NCBI GenBank assembly: GCA_050248375.1
Contig: JBFWSL010000217.1
Span: 1 to 6,342, forward strand
Direction of reading: 5' to 3'
Length of the DNA stretch: 6,342 nt
Origin: JAYZVT01 sp050248375
GTDB lineage: Bacteria > Pseudomonadota > Alphaproteobacteria > Rhizobiales > Methyloligellaceae
The notes below the pieces were generated by a model. The model did no database searches and was not told the DNA's origin. It saw only the letters and a program-made list of their open reading frames with translations. Both the position numbers and the translations under genes were made by a program. Below, piece by piece: positions 1 through 6,300 of this stretch; position 1 is the first letter of the stretch; each line of letters starts with the position of its first letter.

Positions 1-269
1 TCATGCGCGCCTACCGCAAATGCCGCGTCTATATGAACGAGACGCCTGCGGCCGAGATCGCCAGGGCCGAGAAGCCCTATTTCCCGAAGATCGACGAGGA
101 CGTGCTCACCGCCACCATCGACACCTATCAGAAGCTCGGCACATGGGCGCCCCATGTGGAGATCACCAAGCCCGCCTATGAGGTGACCGTGGACGTGTTC
201 CTGCATGCGGGCCTGATCACCAGACGCCATGCCTATGGCGACGTGGTGGTGCCTCCGCCGAAGAGCTAG
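1..269 (+). CDS. C-terminal end of a probable NMT1/THI5-like ABC transporter substrate-binding protein (5' truncated by window)
   Basis: The reading frame is open from the left edge to a TAG at 267-269, showing the last ~88 residues. The Met codon at 3-5 is probably internal, because no ribosome-binding site can be seen and the protein looks like the tail of a larger one. The visible part has an acidic/proline loop (YFPKIDEDVL), then an amphipathic helix with a TYQKLGTWAP-like motif, then VFLHAGLI and a short tail ending in VVVPPPKS. This arrangement is what I recall from the C-terminal lobe of NitT/TauT-type (NMT1/THI5-like) periplasmic binding proteins, which deliver small solutes to an ABC permease. 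The substrate cannot be inferred, and the signal peptide and ligand site would lie to the left of the window. Family assignment is moderate because only the tail is seen. Confidence 0.55.
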   Translation, partial: MRAYRKCRVYMNETPAAEIARAEKPYFPKIDEDVLTATIDTYQKLGTWAPHVEITKPAYEVTVDVFLHAGLITRRHAYGDVVVPPPKS

Positions 270-384
270 GGTCCGGGTCCGGGAAACGGGCTTCCGCCGC
301 TTTCCGCCATTTTCCTGCCGCCGGGTGATGCTTTGCCCCAGGCGCCGGCGCGGCTACCCTGTTGGCTGATTCGCGCACCGGCTC

Positions 385-393
385 GGGAGGAGA
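385..393 (+). promoter_or_regulatory. Ribosome-binding site deciding the start of the SYLF gene
   Basis: GGGAGGAGA lies five bases upstream of the ATG at 399. It supports that ATG over an in-frame TTG at 333, which would put 22 extra residues in front of a clear signal peptide. Confidence 0.8.
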
Positions 394-398
394 CCCTC

Positions 399-962
399 AT
401 GCGGACTGCCATCACGACAAAACTGGGAATACTGCTGCTTGCCCTGACATTTGCCGCAGGCAGCTTCTCCTTCGCGCCGCGCGCGCAAGCCTCGGCCGCC
501 AGCATCGACGCCAATGCCAGCGAAACCCTGAACCGCTTCTTCCGCACCGTGCACAACGGACGCGAACTCGCCAACAAGGCCGCGGCGGTCCTGATATTCC
601 CCTCCATCGTGAAGGCGGGTTTCGGGATTGGCGGCGAGTATGGTGAAGGGGCTCTGCATGTGGGTGGCCGCAGCGTCGCCTACTACAATCTCGTCTCCGC
701 CTCGGTGGGCTTCCAGCTTGGACTGCAGACGCGCTCGGTCATCATCATGTTCATGACCCAGGCCGCGCTCGACAACTTCCGCAGCCGCGCGGGTTTCGAG
801 ATCGGAGTGGACGGCTCCGTCGCCCTGCTCACCATCGGCGCCGGCGCTCAGGTCAACACCGACAACATCGCCGATCCGATCATCGGCTTCGTATTCAACA
901 ACAAGGGCCTGATGTACAACCTGACGCTGGAAGGATCCAAGATCAGCCGCATCAATCCCTGA
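399..962 (+). CDS. Exported SYLF/YSC84-domain (lipid-binding family) protein
   Basis: A 187-residue protein. Residues 1-31 form a typical Sec signal peptide: Arg2 and Lys8 in the n-region, a hydrophobic stretch from LGILLLALTF onward, and an AQA cleavage motif predicting processing after Ala31. The lack of a Cys after the site argues against a lipoprotein. Residues ~35-187 match the SYLF (Ysc84) domain, with the hallmark AAAVLIFPSIVKAGFGIGGE at ~62-80, a GFQLGLQ motif at ~104-110, and a glycine-rich C-terminal beta region. Eukaryotic SYLF domains bind phosphoinositides and actin; bacterial members are small secreted or envelope proteins of uncertain role, so only a membrane or lipid association is inferred. 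The start is set by the strong ribosome-binding site at 385-393. The 3' end overlaps the convergent Rdx-family gene by 11 bases. No clear promoter or terminator was found in the 129 bases upstream, where only a GGGTCC tandem repeat (~269-283) stands out. Confidence 0.88.
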   Translation: MRTAITTKLGILLLALTFAAGSFSFAPRAQASAASIDANASETLNRFFRTVHNGRELANKAAAVLIFPSIVKAGFGIGGEYGEGALHVGGRSVAYYNLVSASVGFQLGLQTRSVIIMFMTQAALDNFRSRAGFEIGVDGSVALLTIGAGAQVNTDNIADPIIGFVFNNKGLMYNLTLEGSKISRINP

Positions 963-1242
963 CGCGGTCGATATGGCCGAGGCCGCGTTCCGGCGCCACC
1001 TTGTCCCGCACCCGTTGCTTCAGGGTCTTCGCGTCGGGAAAACCGCCGTCCCGCTCGCGCGACCACAGCAGCTCGCCGTCCACCCGGATCTCGAACCTGC
1101 CGCCGGCGGCGTCGGGCACCAGCGTCACTCCGCCCAGGTCGTCCGGAAAGCTCGACAGCAGTTCCTGCGCCATCCAGCCCGCGCGCAGCAGCCAGTTGCA
1201 GCGCGTGCAGTAGAGGATGGTGACGGCGGGCCGCGTGCTCAT
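952..1242 (-). CDS. Rdx-family (SelT/SelW/SelH-like) CxxC protein
   Basis: A 96-residue cytoplasmic protein with no signal peptide. It opens with a short beta strand followed by the redox motif C12-T-R-C15 (in VTILYCTRCNWLLRAGWMAQ), then a helix, an acidic loop, a strand pair around GGRFEIRVDGELLW (47-60), and the conserved GGFPDAKTLKQRVRD helix (66-80) with a terminal GLGHIDR. This is the thioredoxin-like SelT/SelW/SelH fold. Animal members often carry selenocysteine at the second position of CxxU, whereas here both positions are Cys and no in-frame UGA is involved. The family is thought to be redox-active, but the bacterial substrate is unknown. The ATG at 1242 is preferred over in-frame TTG (1284) and GTG (1291) starts because the family normally begins just before the first strand; the upstream GTGGA is only a weak ribosome-binding site. 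It is convergent with the SYLF gene and diverges from the asnO operon. Confidence 0.87.
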   Translation of the reverse strand: MSTRPAVTILYCTRCNWLLRAGWMAQELLSSFPDDLGGVTLVPDAAGGRFEIRVDGELLWSRERDGGFPDAKTLKQRVRDKVAPERGLGHIDRVRD

Positions 1243-1279
1243 GACATCCACGTCGATTCCCGTGCCTGTAAAGGCCCCA

Positions 1280-1321
1280 GGCAATATTCACGTCCGGCAG
1301 CTACGTATAAAGGATATTGCC
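1280..1321. repeat. 8-bp perfect inverted repeat in the divergent intergenic region
   Basis: GGCAATAT (1280-1287) and ATATTGCC (1314-1321) are perfect inverted copies separated by 26 bases. The AT-rich arms stand out in a GC-rich region. They lie just upstream of the Rdx-family gene, with an AT-rich stretch (ACGTATAAAGG, 1303-1313) between them. They could be regulator half-sites or chance; a 26-base spacer is long for a single dimeric regulator. Confidence 0.4.
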
Positions 1322-1361
1322 GGCCCGCATAAGCCGCGCCGGAGGGCCATCGCCGCGCCCG

Positions 1362-1378
1362 GGATACCCCCGGATACC
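1362..1378. repeat. GGATACC direct repeat with a 10-base period
   Basis: GGATACC occurs at 1362-1368 and again at 1372-1378. The 10-base period is close to one DNA helical turn, so both copies face the same side of the helix. It sits about 70-85 bases upstream of the candidate -35 box of the asnO operon, a reasonable position for an activator site. No regulator can be named. Confidence 0.35.
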
Positions 1379-1446
1379 ATGGATTTCAGGGAACTTTCGC
1401 CGCTCCCGGCCATTGATTTCCCGGTCACCATTGCGGGCCTGGATTT

Positions 1447-1475
1447 TTGACATCCGTGATCTCGTGAAGTACACC
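1447..1475 (+). promoter_or_regulatory. Candidate sigma-70-type promoter for the NAGGN operon
   Basis: A perfect TTGACA (1447-1452) is followed after 17 bases by TACACC (1470-1475), which matches TATAAT at three of six positions (T1, A2, A4). Transcription would begin near 1482, giving a leader of roughly 88 bases before asnO. The strong -35 with a weak -10 could fit a regulated promoter, in keeping with the osmotic induction known for this pathway. It is the best promoter-like match seen in the 1243-1570 gap, but it is unproven. Confidence 0.5.
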
Positions 1476-1489
1476 CGGACCACATTCGC

Positions 1490-1542
1490 GCGTGCGCCTT
1501 GGCGCGCGCAGACGAGCGCGCGCGCCCCCGCCATTCGGGCGC
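1490..1542 (+). promoter_or_regulatory. GC-only leader with mutually exclusive hairpins ahead of asnO
   Basis: Three stems can be drawn. Stem A pairs 1490-1497 with 1502-1509 (one G-U pair, 4-base loop). Stem B pairs GCGCGCGC at 1502-1509 with the identical self-complementary GCGCGCGC at 1516-1523 across a 6-base loop (AGACGA). Stem C pairs GCGCCC at 1522-1527 with GGGCGC at 1537-1542. B shares bases with both A and C, so A plus C excludes B. No U-tract follows, so none is a conventional terminator. The segment also contains three alternating C/G tracts. Whether it regulates anything is inference; simple GC richness could produce much of this. Confidence 0.35.
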
Positions 1543-1570
1543 CGCGGAACGGACAACTTAACTGATTGAT

Positions 1571-3355
1571 ATGTGTGGATTTTGCGGCGAAGCCAACTTC
1601 GACGGCGCACAGGCATCCTTTGCGTCTATTCAGGCCATGTCGGACACCATGCGCCCGCGCGGGCCCGACAGCGGCGGCGCCGTTATTCACGGCTCCGTGG
1701 CGCTCGGCCACCGCCGCCTCAGGATCATCGACCTGAGCGAGCGCGGCCAGCAGCCGATGACCGATTCCGCGCTCGGCCTCACGCTGGCCTTCAACGGCTG
1801 CATCTACAACTACCGGGAGTTGCGCGAGGAGCTGAAGGGCAAGGGTTTCGTCTTCTTCTCCGACAGCGACACCGAGGTGATCCTCAAGGCCTATGCCGCC
1901 TGGGGACCGGAATGCGTCCAGCGCTTCAACGGCATGTTCGCCTTCGCCATGCACGAGCGCGACAGCGGCCGCCTCGTGCTGGCCCGCGACAGGCTCGGCA
2001 TCAAGCCGCTGTATTTCGCGGAGTCCCGCTCCGGCAAGCGCCTGCGCTTCGCCTCCTCCCTGCCCGCGCTGCTCGCGGCCGGCGACGTGGACACCTCGAT
2101 CGATCCCGTCGCGCTGCATCACTACATGAGCTTCCACGCGGTGGTGCCGAGCCCGCTCACCATCCTCAGGGGGGTGCGCAAGCTGCCGCCCGCCACCATC
2201 GCGGTGATCGAAGCGGACGGCACGCGCCGCGACCGCGTCTACTGGGCGCCCAGCTACCACCGCTCCGCCGGGGACCTGGAACGCACGCCGGAGGAATGGC
2301 GCGAGCAGGTCCACGCCGCCCTCTCCCAGGCCGTGCGGCGGCGCATGGTCGCCGACGTCCCCGTGGGCGTGCTGCTCTCCGGCGGAGTCGATTCCAGCCT
2401 CATCGTCGGCCTGCTCGCCCGGGAAGGCCAGGCCGAGGCGGGCCTGAAGACCTTCTCCATCGGCTTCGAGGCGGCCGGCGGCGAGAGCGGCGACGAGTTT
2501 CTCTATTCCGATATGGTCGCCAGGCGCTTCGGCACCGAGCACTACAAGATCCAGGTGCGCTCCGCCCGGCTGCTCGACACCCTGCCCAAGGTGATCAGGG
2601 CCATGTCCGAGCCCATGGTCTCCCACGACAACGTCGGCTTCTACCTTCTGTCCGAGGAAGTCTCCCAGCATGTGAAGGTGGTGCAGAGCGGCCAGGGCGC
2701 CGACGAGATTTTCGGCGGCTACCACTGGTATCCCCCCCTCGCCGACAGCAACGACCCGGTCGGCGACTATGCCCGCGCCTTCTTCGACCGCAGTCACGAG
2801 GAATATGGCCGCGTCGTGGGCGAGGGTTTCGCCGATGGCGACCACAGCCGGCATTTCGTCGAGGCCCATTTCGACCTGCCCGGCGCCGACACCGCCGTGG
2901 ACAAGGCCCTGCGCATCGACTCCACCGTCATGCTGCCGGACGATCCGGTAAAGCGCGTGGACAACATGACCATGGCCTGGGGACTGGAGGCGCGCGTGCC
3001 CTTCCTCGACCATGAACTGGTCGAACTCGCCGCCCGCATCCCGCCGCAGGAAAAGCTCAAGGATGGCGGCAAGGGCGTGCTCAAGGCGGTTGCCCGTCAG
3101 GTCATCCCGGCTGAGGTCATCGACCGCCCGAAAGGCTATTTCCCCGTGCCCGCGCTGAAATACATCGGCGGCGAGGTGCTCGACATGGTCCGCGACGCGG
3201 TCACTTCGGAAAAGGCCCGTTCCCGCGGCCTGTTCCGCAGCGAATTCGTGGACCGTCTGCTCGACGAGCCGCACGCCAGCATCACGCCGCTCGGCGGCTC
3301 CATGCTCTGGCAGGTGGCCCTGCTGGAGCTGTGGCTGCAGGAACACAGCGTATAG
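1571..3355 (+). CDS. asnO: N-acetylglutaminylglutamine amidotransferase (AsnO, asparagine synthase family)
   Basis: A 594-residue cytoplasmic class II glutamine amidotransferase. It is inferred to use ATP and glutamine-derived ammonia to amidate N-acetylglutaminylglutamine, the last step to the osmoprotectant NAGGN. The N-terminal glutaminase domain (~2-210) has the nucleophile Cys2 exposed after Met removal, RGPD (30-33), the HRRLRIIDLS loop with Arg49, NGCIYN (75-80) and SDTE (99-102). The synthetase domain (~240-540) has the pyrophosphate loop SGGVDSS (270-276), SEPMVSHD (346-353), GQGADEIFGGYHWY (374-387) and GLEARVPFLDHE (471-482). At 594 residues it is longer than E. coli AsnB (554). 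The start is fixed by the need for Cys2, not by a ribosome-binding site, since none is visible. Assignment to the NAGGN enzyme rather than ordinary asparagine synthetase rests on ngg and the M42 gene directly downstream. A Cys replaces the Glu found in E. coli NGEIYN. Confidence 0.93.
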   Translation: MCGFCGEANFDGAQASFASIQAMSDTMRPRGPDSGGAVIHGSVALGHRRLRIIDLSERGQQPMTDSALGLTLAFNGCIYNYRELREELKGKGFVFFSDSDTEVILKAYAAWGPECVQRFNGMFAFAMHERDSGRLVLARDRLGIKPLYFAESRSGKRLRFASSLPALLAAGDVDTSIDPVALHHYMSFHAVVPSPLTILRGVRKLPPATIAVIEADGTRRDRVYWAPSYHRSAGDLERTPEEWREQVHAALSQAVRRRMVADVPVGVLLSGGVDSSLIVGLLAREGQAEAGLKTFSIGFEAAGGESGDEFLYSDMVARRFGTEHYKIQVRSARLLDTLPKVIRAMSEPMVSHDNVGFYLLSEEVSQHVKVVQSGQGADEIFGGYHWYPPLADSNDPVGDYARAFFDRSHEEYGRVVGEGFADGDHSRHFVEAHFDLPGADTAVDKALRIDSTVMLPDDPVKRVDNMTMAWGLEARVPFLDHELVELAARIPPQEKLKDGGKGVLKAVARQVIPAEVIDRPKGYFPVPALKYIGGEVLDMVRDAVTSEKARSRGLFRSEFVDRLLDEPHASITPLGGSMLWQVALLELWLQEHSV

Positions 3356-3385
3356 CCGGTATGTTTATCTCCAGTCCGTTCATTC

Positions 3386-3394
3386 GGGAGGAAA
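3386..3394 (+). promoter_or_regulatory. Ribosome-binding site deciding the start of ngg
   Basis: GGGAGGAAA is followed by a 5-base gap and the ATG at 3400; the GGAGG core (3387-3391) ends 8 bases before the start. It favours 3400 over the in-frame GTG at 3331 (inside asnO) and ATG at 3361, neither of which has a comparable site. Confidence 0.85.
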
Positions 3395-3399
3395 CGATC

Positions 3400-5139
3400 A
3401 TGTCGCTGCAACCGACCAAGGCGACGTCTCTCAAGCATTGGGGCGATCTGCCCACCGCGCTCACCGCCGCGGACGTGGTGGAGGAGGCCAGCGCCGATTG
3501 CGGCTGGGGCCGGCTGCTGTTCGGCCAGACCTTTTCCAATCCGGAGAAACTGGCCGATGCCCTGCAGCTCGAAGGGCCTGGCCGCCGCGACATCGCCATC
3601 TATGTGCGCGACCCCCATGTGCTTCTGTCGCACGCGCCGCAGTCTCTGTTCCTCGACCCCTCGCACACTTTTCGCCTCGACCTGACGCGTGCGCTGCCGG
3701 CGGCGGACAAGCCGACCACCTTCCATGTGCGCGCCGCGGGGCCGGACGACGAGTCGCTCATAAACACCATCTACATCACCCGCGGCATGGTGCCGGTCTC
3801 CCGCGGCTTCTGCGGACACGCAGGCCCCGAGGACCCGGTGACGCTGCTTACCGCCGTTGACCAGGCCACCGGCCACATCATCGGCGTGGTCATGGGCGTC
3901 GACCACGCCATGGTGTTCAACGATCCCGACGGCGGCTCCAGCCTGTGGGCGCTGGCCGTCGATCCCCAGGCCCGCTATCCCGGCATCGGCAAGACGCTGG
4001 TGCTGGCGCTCGCCCGTCACTTCCGTGCCCGCGGCCGCGCCTACATGGACCTGTCGGTCATGCACGACAACGCCGAGGCCATCGCGCTCTACGACAAGCT
4101 GGGCTTCGAGCGCGTGCCGGTCTACTCGGTCAAGCGCAAGAACCCGATTAACGAGACGCTGTTCATCGGCCCCGCCCCGGAAGAGTCGTTCAACATCTAC
4201 GCCCAGATCATCATCGACGAGGCGCGCCGCCGCGGCATCTCCGTGGAGGCGGAGGACGCCTCCGCCGGCCTGTTCACCCTGTCGCTGGGCGGACGCAGCA
4301 TCTCCTGCCGCGAATCCCTGAGCGACCTGACCAGCGCCGTGGTCATGAGCCGCTGCGATGACAAGGCGCTTACCCATCGCCTGCTGGCCGCCGAAGGGCT
4401 GAAGGTGCCCGAGCAGGTGACCGTGCGCAGCGAGGACGACGCCGTGCGCGCGCTCGACCGTTTCGGCCGCATCGTGCTCAAACCCGCCCGCGGCGAGCAG
4501 GGAAAGGGCGTCTTCGTGGACCTGCGTTCGGCGGAGGCGGTCCGCCGCGCCTGGCAGGAAGCGAGCAAGCTGTGCGAGTCCGTGGTGGTCGAGGAATTCG
4601 TCACCGGCGAGGACCTGCGCATCATCGTGATCGACGGCGAGGTGGTGGCCGCGGCCATTCGCCGTCCCGCCACCATCATCTGCGACGGAAAGCTTACCAT
4701 CGAGAAGCTGATCGAGGTACAGAGCCGCCGCCGCGCCACCGCCACGGGAGGCGAAAGCCGCATCCCCATCGACGACGAGACGCGCCGCGCCGTTCGCGCC
4801 GCCAACTACTCCCTCAACGACATGCCGCCCGAAGGCACCAAGCTGCGCGTGCGCAAGACAGCCAACCTGCACACCGGCGGCACCATCCACGACGTCACCG
4901 GCGAGCTGCATCCCGAGCTGGAAAAGGCGGCGATCAAGGCGGCAGCCGTGCTCCGCATCCCGGTGGTCGGCCTCGACTTCATGGTGCCCTCGATTTCCGA
5001 GCCCGAATACCACATCATCGAGGCCAACGAGCGGCCCGGGCTCGCCAATCATGAGCCCGCGCCCACCGCGGAGAAGTTCATCGACTTCCTCTTCCCGCAA
5101 ACCAAGGCCGCGCCCAGACCCGCGTCCGGAAAGGAGTAG
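3400..5139 (+). CDS. ngg: N-acetylglutaminylglutamine synthetase (Ngg; GNAT plus ATP-grasp fusion)
   Basis: A 579-residue cytoplasmic bifunctional enzyme. From work on the family, it acetylates glutamine using acetyl-CoA and ligates a second glutamine using ATP to give N-acetylglutaminylglutamine, the AsnO substrate. Residues ~1-106 are a conserved-looking region of unknown function (RDIAIYVRDPHVLLSHAPQS, 63-82; LFLDPSHTFRLDL, 83-95). Residues ~107-247 are a GNAT domain: WALAVDPQARYPGIGKTL (183-200) carries the RxxGxG acetyl-CoA motif (Arg192, Gly195, Gly197), followed by NAEAIALYDKLGFERV. Residues ~315-565 are an ATP-grasp domain of cyanophycin-synthetase type: IVLKPARGEQGKGV (358-371, ATP-binding Lys361), VVVEEFVTGEDLRIIV (395-410), VVGLDFMV (522-529) and the metal-binding end HIIEANERPGLANHEP (538-553, Glu541, Asn543). 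It starts 44 bases after asnO and ends 12 bases before the M42 gene, so the three are very likely co-transcribed. Confidence 0.94.
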   Translation: MSLQPTKATSLKHWGDLPTALTAADVVEEASADCGWGRLLFGQTFSNPEKLADALQLEGPGRRDIAIYVRDPHVLLSHAPQSLFLDPSHTFRLDLTRALPAADKPTTFHVRAAGPDDESLINTIYITRGMVPVSRGFCGHAGPEDPVTLLTAVDQATGHIIGVVMGVDHAMVFNDPDGGSSLWALAVDPQARYPGIGKTLVLALARHFRARGRAYMDLSVMHDNAEAIALYDKLGFERVPVYSVKRKNPINETLFIGPAPEESFNIYAQIIIDEARRRGISVEAEDASAGLFTLSLGGRSISCRESLSDLTSAVVMSRCDDKALTHRLLAAEGLKVPEQVTVRSEDDAVRALDRFGRIVLKPARGEQGKGVFVDLRSAEAVRRAWQEASKLCESVVVEEFVTGEDLRIIVIDGEVVAAAIRRPATIICDGKLTIEKLIEVQSRRRATATGGESRIPIDDETRRAVRAANYSLNDMPPEGTKLRVRKTANLHTGGTIHDVTGELHPELEKAAIKAAAVLRIPVVGLDFMVPSISEPEYHIIEANERPGLANHEPAPTAEKFIDFLFPQTKAAPRPASGKE

Positions 5140-5146
5140 CACGGGA
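5131..5146 (+). promoter_or_regulatory. Ribosome-binding region of the M42 peptidase gene, overlapping the ngg stop
   Basis: AAGGAG (5131-5136) abuts the ngg TAG (5137-5139) but lies 15 bases from the ATG at 5152, longer than usual. A weaker GGGA (5143-5146) lies 5 bases from the ATG. Placement across the ngg stop codon suggests translational coupling of the two genes. Confidence 0.5.
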
Positions 5147-5151
5147 CAGCC

Positions 5152-6300
5152 ATGCAGAAGCAGGTGATCCAGGATGTAACGGTAGACCAGACCTACCTGA
5201 AAAAGATACTCGCGGACCTGCTCGACCTGCCGAGCCCCTCCGGCATGACCGACGGCGCCGTGGGCTATGTCTGCGAGGTGCTGGCGAACCTGGGCATTCC
5301 CTACGAGATGACGCGGCGCGGCGCCATCCGCGCCAACCTGGAAGGGCCGCCCAACGCGCCGACGCGGGCCATAGTCACCCATGTCGACACGCTCGGCGCC
5401 ATGGTCAAGAACATCCGCCCCAACGGCCGCCTCGACGTGGTGCCGATCGGCACATGGTCCGCCCGCTTCGCCGAGGGCGCGCGCGTCACCGTCTTCAGCG
5501 ACGACCATCGCCGCTTCCGCGGCACCATCCTGCCGCTGAAGGCCTCCGGCCACACCTACAACGAGAAAATCGACACCCAGCCGGTCTCCTGGGACAACGT
5601 GGAGATCCGCCTCGACGAACGCACCACCACCCGCGTGGAGACCGAGATGCTCGGCATCCATGTGGGCGACACCGTCGCCGTCGATCCCCAGCCGGAATTC
5701 GCCGACAATGGCTTTGTCGTGTCGCGGCATCTGGACGACAAGGCGGGCGTCGCCGCCGTGCTCGCCGCCGTCAAGGCGGTGCGCGACAGCGGCCTGCACC
5801 TGCCGCTTTCCTGCCACCTGCTGTTCACGGTGTCGGAAGAGGTGGGCGTCGGCGCGTCCCATGTCCTGCGCGGCGACGTGGCCGAACTGGTGGCGGTGGA
5901 CAACGGCACCATCGCGCCGGAGCAGGCCACCTCGCAATATGGCGTCACCATCGCCATGCAGGATTCCAGCGGTCCTTTCGACTGGCACCTGACCCGCAGC
6001 CTGCTGGCCCTGTGCCGCGACTACAGGCTGGAGCATTCCCGCGACGTCTTCCGCCACTACCGCAGCGACGGCGCCGCGGCGGTCGAGGCCGGCAACGATA
6101 TCCGCACGGCGCTCGTGTGCTTCGCGCTGGACGCCTCCCACGGCTACGAGCGCACGCACATGGACTCGCTCACCGCCACCGCGCGCCTGCTGGCGCTCTA
6201 CCTGCAGAGCCCGGCGCTGTTCCAGCGCGATACCGAGGCGCTCGGCCCGCTCGGCGACCTGCCCACCGGCGAGGAAGAAGGCACCGCGCCGGACTCCTGA
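5152..6300 (+). CDS. M42-family metallopeptidase of the NAGGN osmoprotectant system
   Basis: A 382-residue cytoplasmic enzyme of the M42 glutamyl aminopeptidase/endoglucanase-like family, normally a two-metal aminopeptidase forming large tetrahedral assemblies. The expected metal and catalytic residues are all seen: His77 and Asp79 in THVDTLG, Asp195 in HLDDKAG, Glu229-Glu230 in SEEVG (general base and ligand), Asp250 in VAVDNGT, and His336 in YERTHMDS. Their spacing follows that of archaeal TET peptidases as I recall them. The last ~22 residues are acidic and proline/glycine-rich, probably a disordered tail. The gene begins 12 bases after ngg, and this order (amidotransferase, synthetase, M42 peptidase) is the conserved NAGGN trio. 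Its substrate is not established to my knowledge; cleavage or recycling of NAGGN when osmolarity falls is a reasonable inference, but because NAGGN lacks a free N-terminus the enzyme would need unusual specificity. Family call firm, role uncertain. Confidence 0.91.
   Translation: MQKQVIQDVTVDQTYLKKILADLLDLPSPSGMTDGAVGYVCEVLANLGIPYEMTRRGAIRANLEGPPNAPTRAIVTHVDTLGAMVKNIRPNGRLDVVPIGTWSARFAEGARVTVFSDDHRRFRGTILPLKASGHTYNEKIDTQPVSWDNVEIRLDERTTTRVETEMLGIHVGDTVAVDPQPEFADNGFVVSRHLDDKAGVAAVLAAVKAVRDSGLHLPLSCHLLFTVSEEVGVGASHVLRGDVAELVAVDNGTIAPEQATSQYGVTIAMQDSSGPFDWHLTRSLLALCRDYRLEHSRDVFRHYRSDGAAAVEAGNDIRTALVCFALDASHGYERTHMDSLTATARLLALYLQSPALFQRDTEALGPLGDLPTGEEEGTAPDS

Noticed and set aside
269..295. Terminator or repeat after the substrate-binding protein gene (GGGTCC tandem, short GGAA/TTCC stem)
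   Set aside because: The tandem is just two copies and the stem is 4 bp with no T-run, so neither supports a functional call.
952..1242. Selenocysteine in the Rdx-family protein
   Set aside because: The redox motif is CTRC with two ordinary Cys codons and the frame has no internal UGA.
1304..1333. Minus-strand promoter for the Rdx-family gene (CTTATG, 18 bases, TATACG)
   Set aside because: The -35 match is poor and the AT-rich stretch may simply belong to the inverted repeat there.
1573..3015. A 480-codon plus-strand frame inside asnO
   Set aside because: The product is extremely rich in Arg and Ala, the usual sign of a shifted frame in a GC-rich gene, and asnO has full family motifs over the same bases.
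1301..3346. A 681-codon open frame on the minus strand opposite asnO
   Set aside because: It is codon-aligned with asnO and open for the same compositional reason. No domain, ribosome-binding site or sensible start was seen.
3136..6159. A 1007-codon open frame on the minus strand running through the M42, ngg and asnO genes
   Set aside because: It is exactly codon-aligned with the M42 and ngg genes (both start in the same phase), so it can be broken only by sense TTA, CTA or TCA codons, which a GC-rich genome rarely uses. Its product is a low-complexity mix of Gly, Ala, Val, His and Asp with no recognisable domain.
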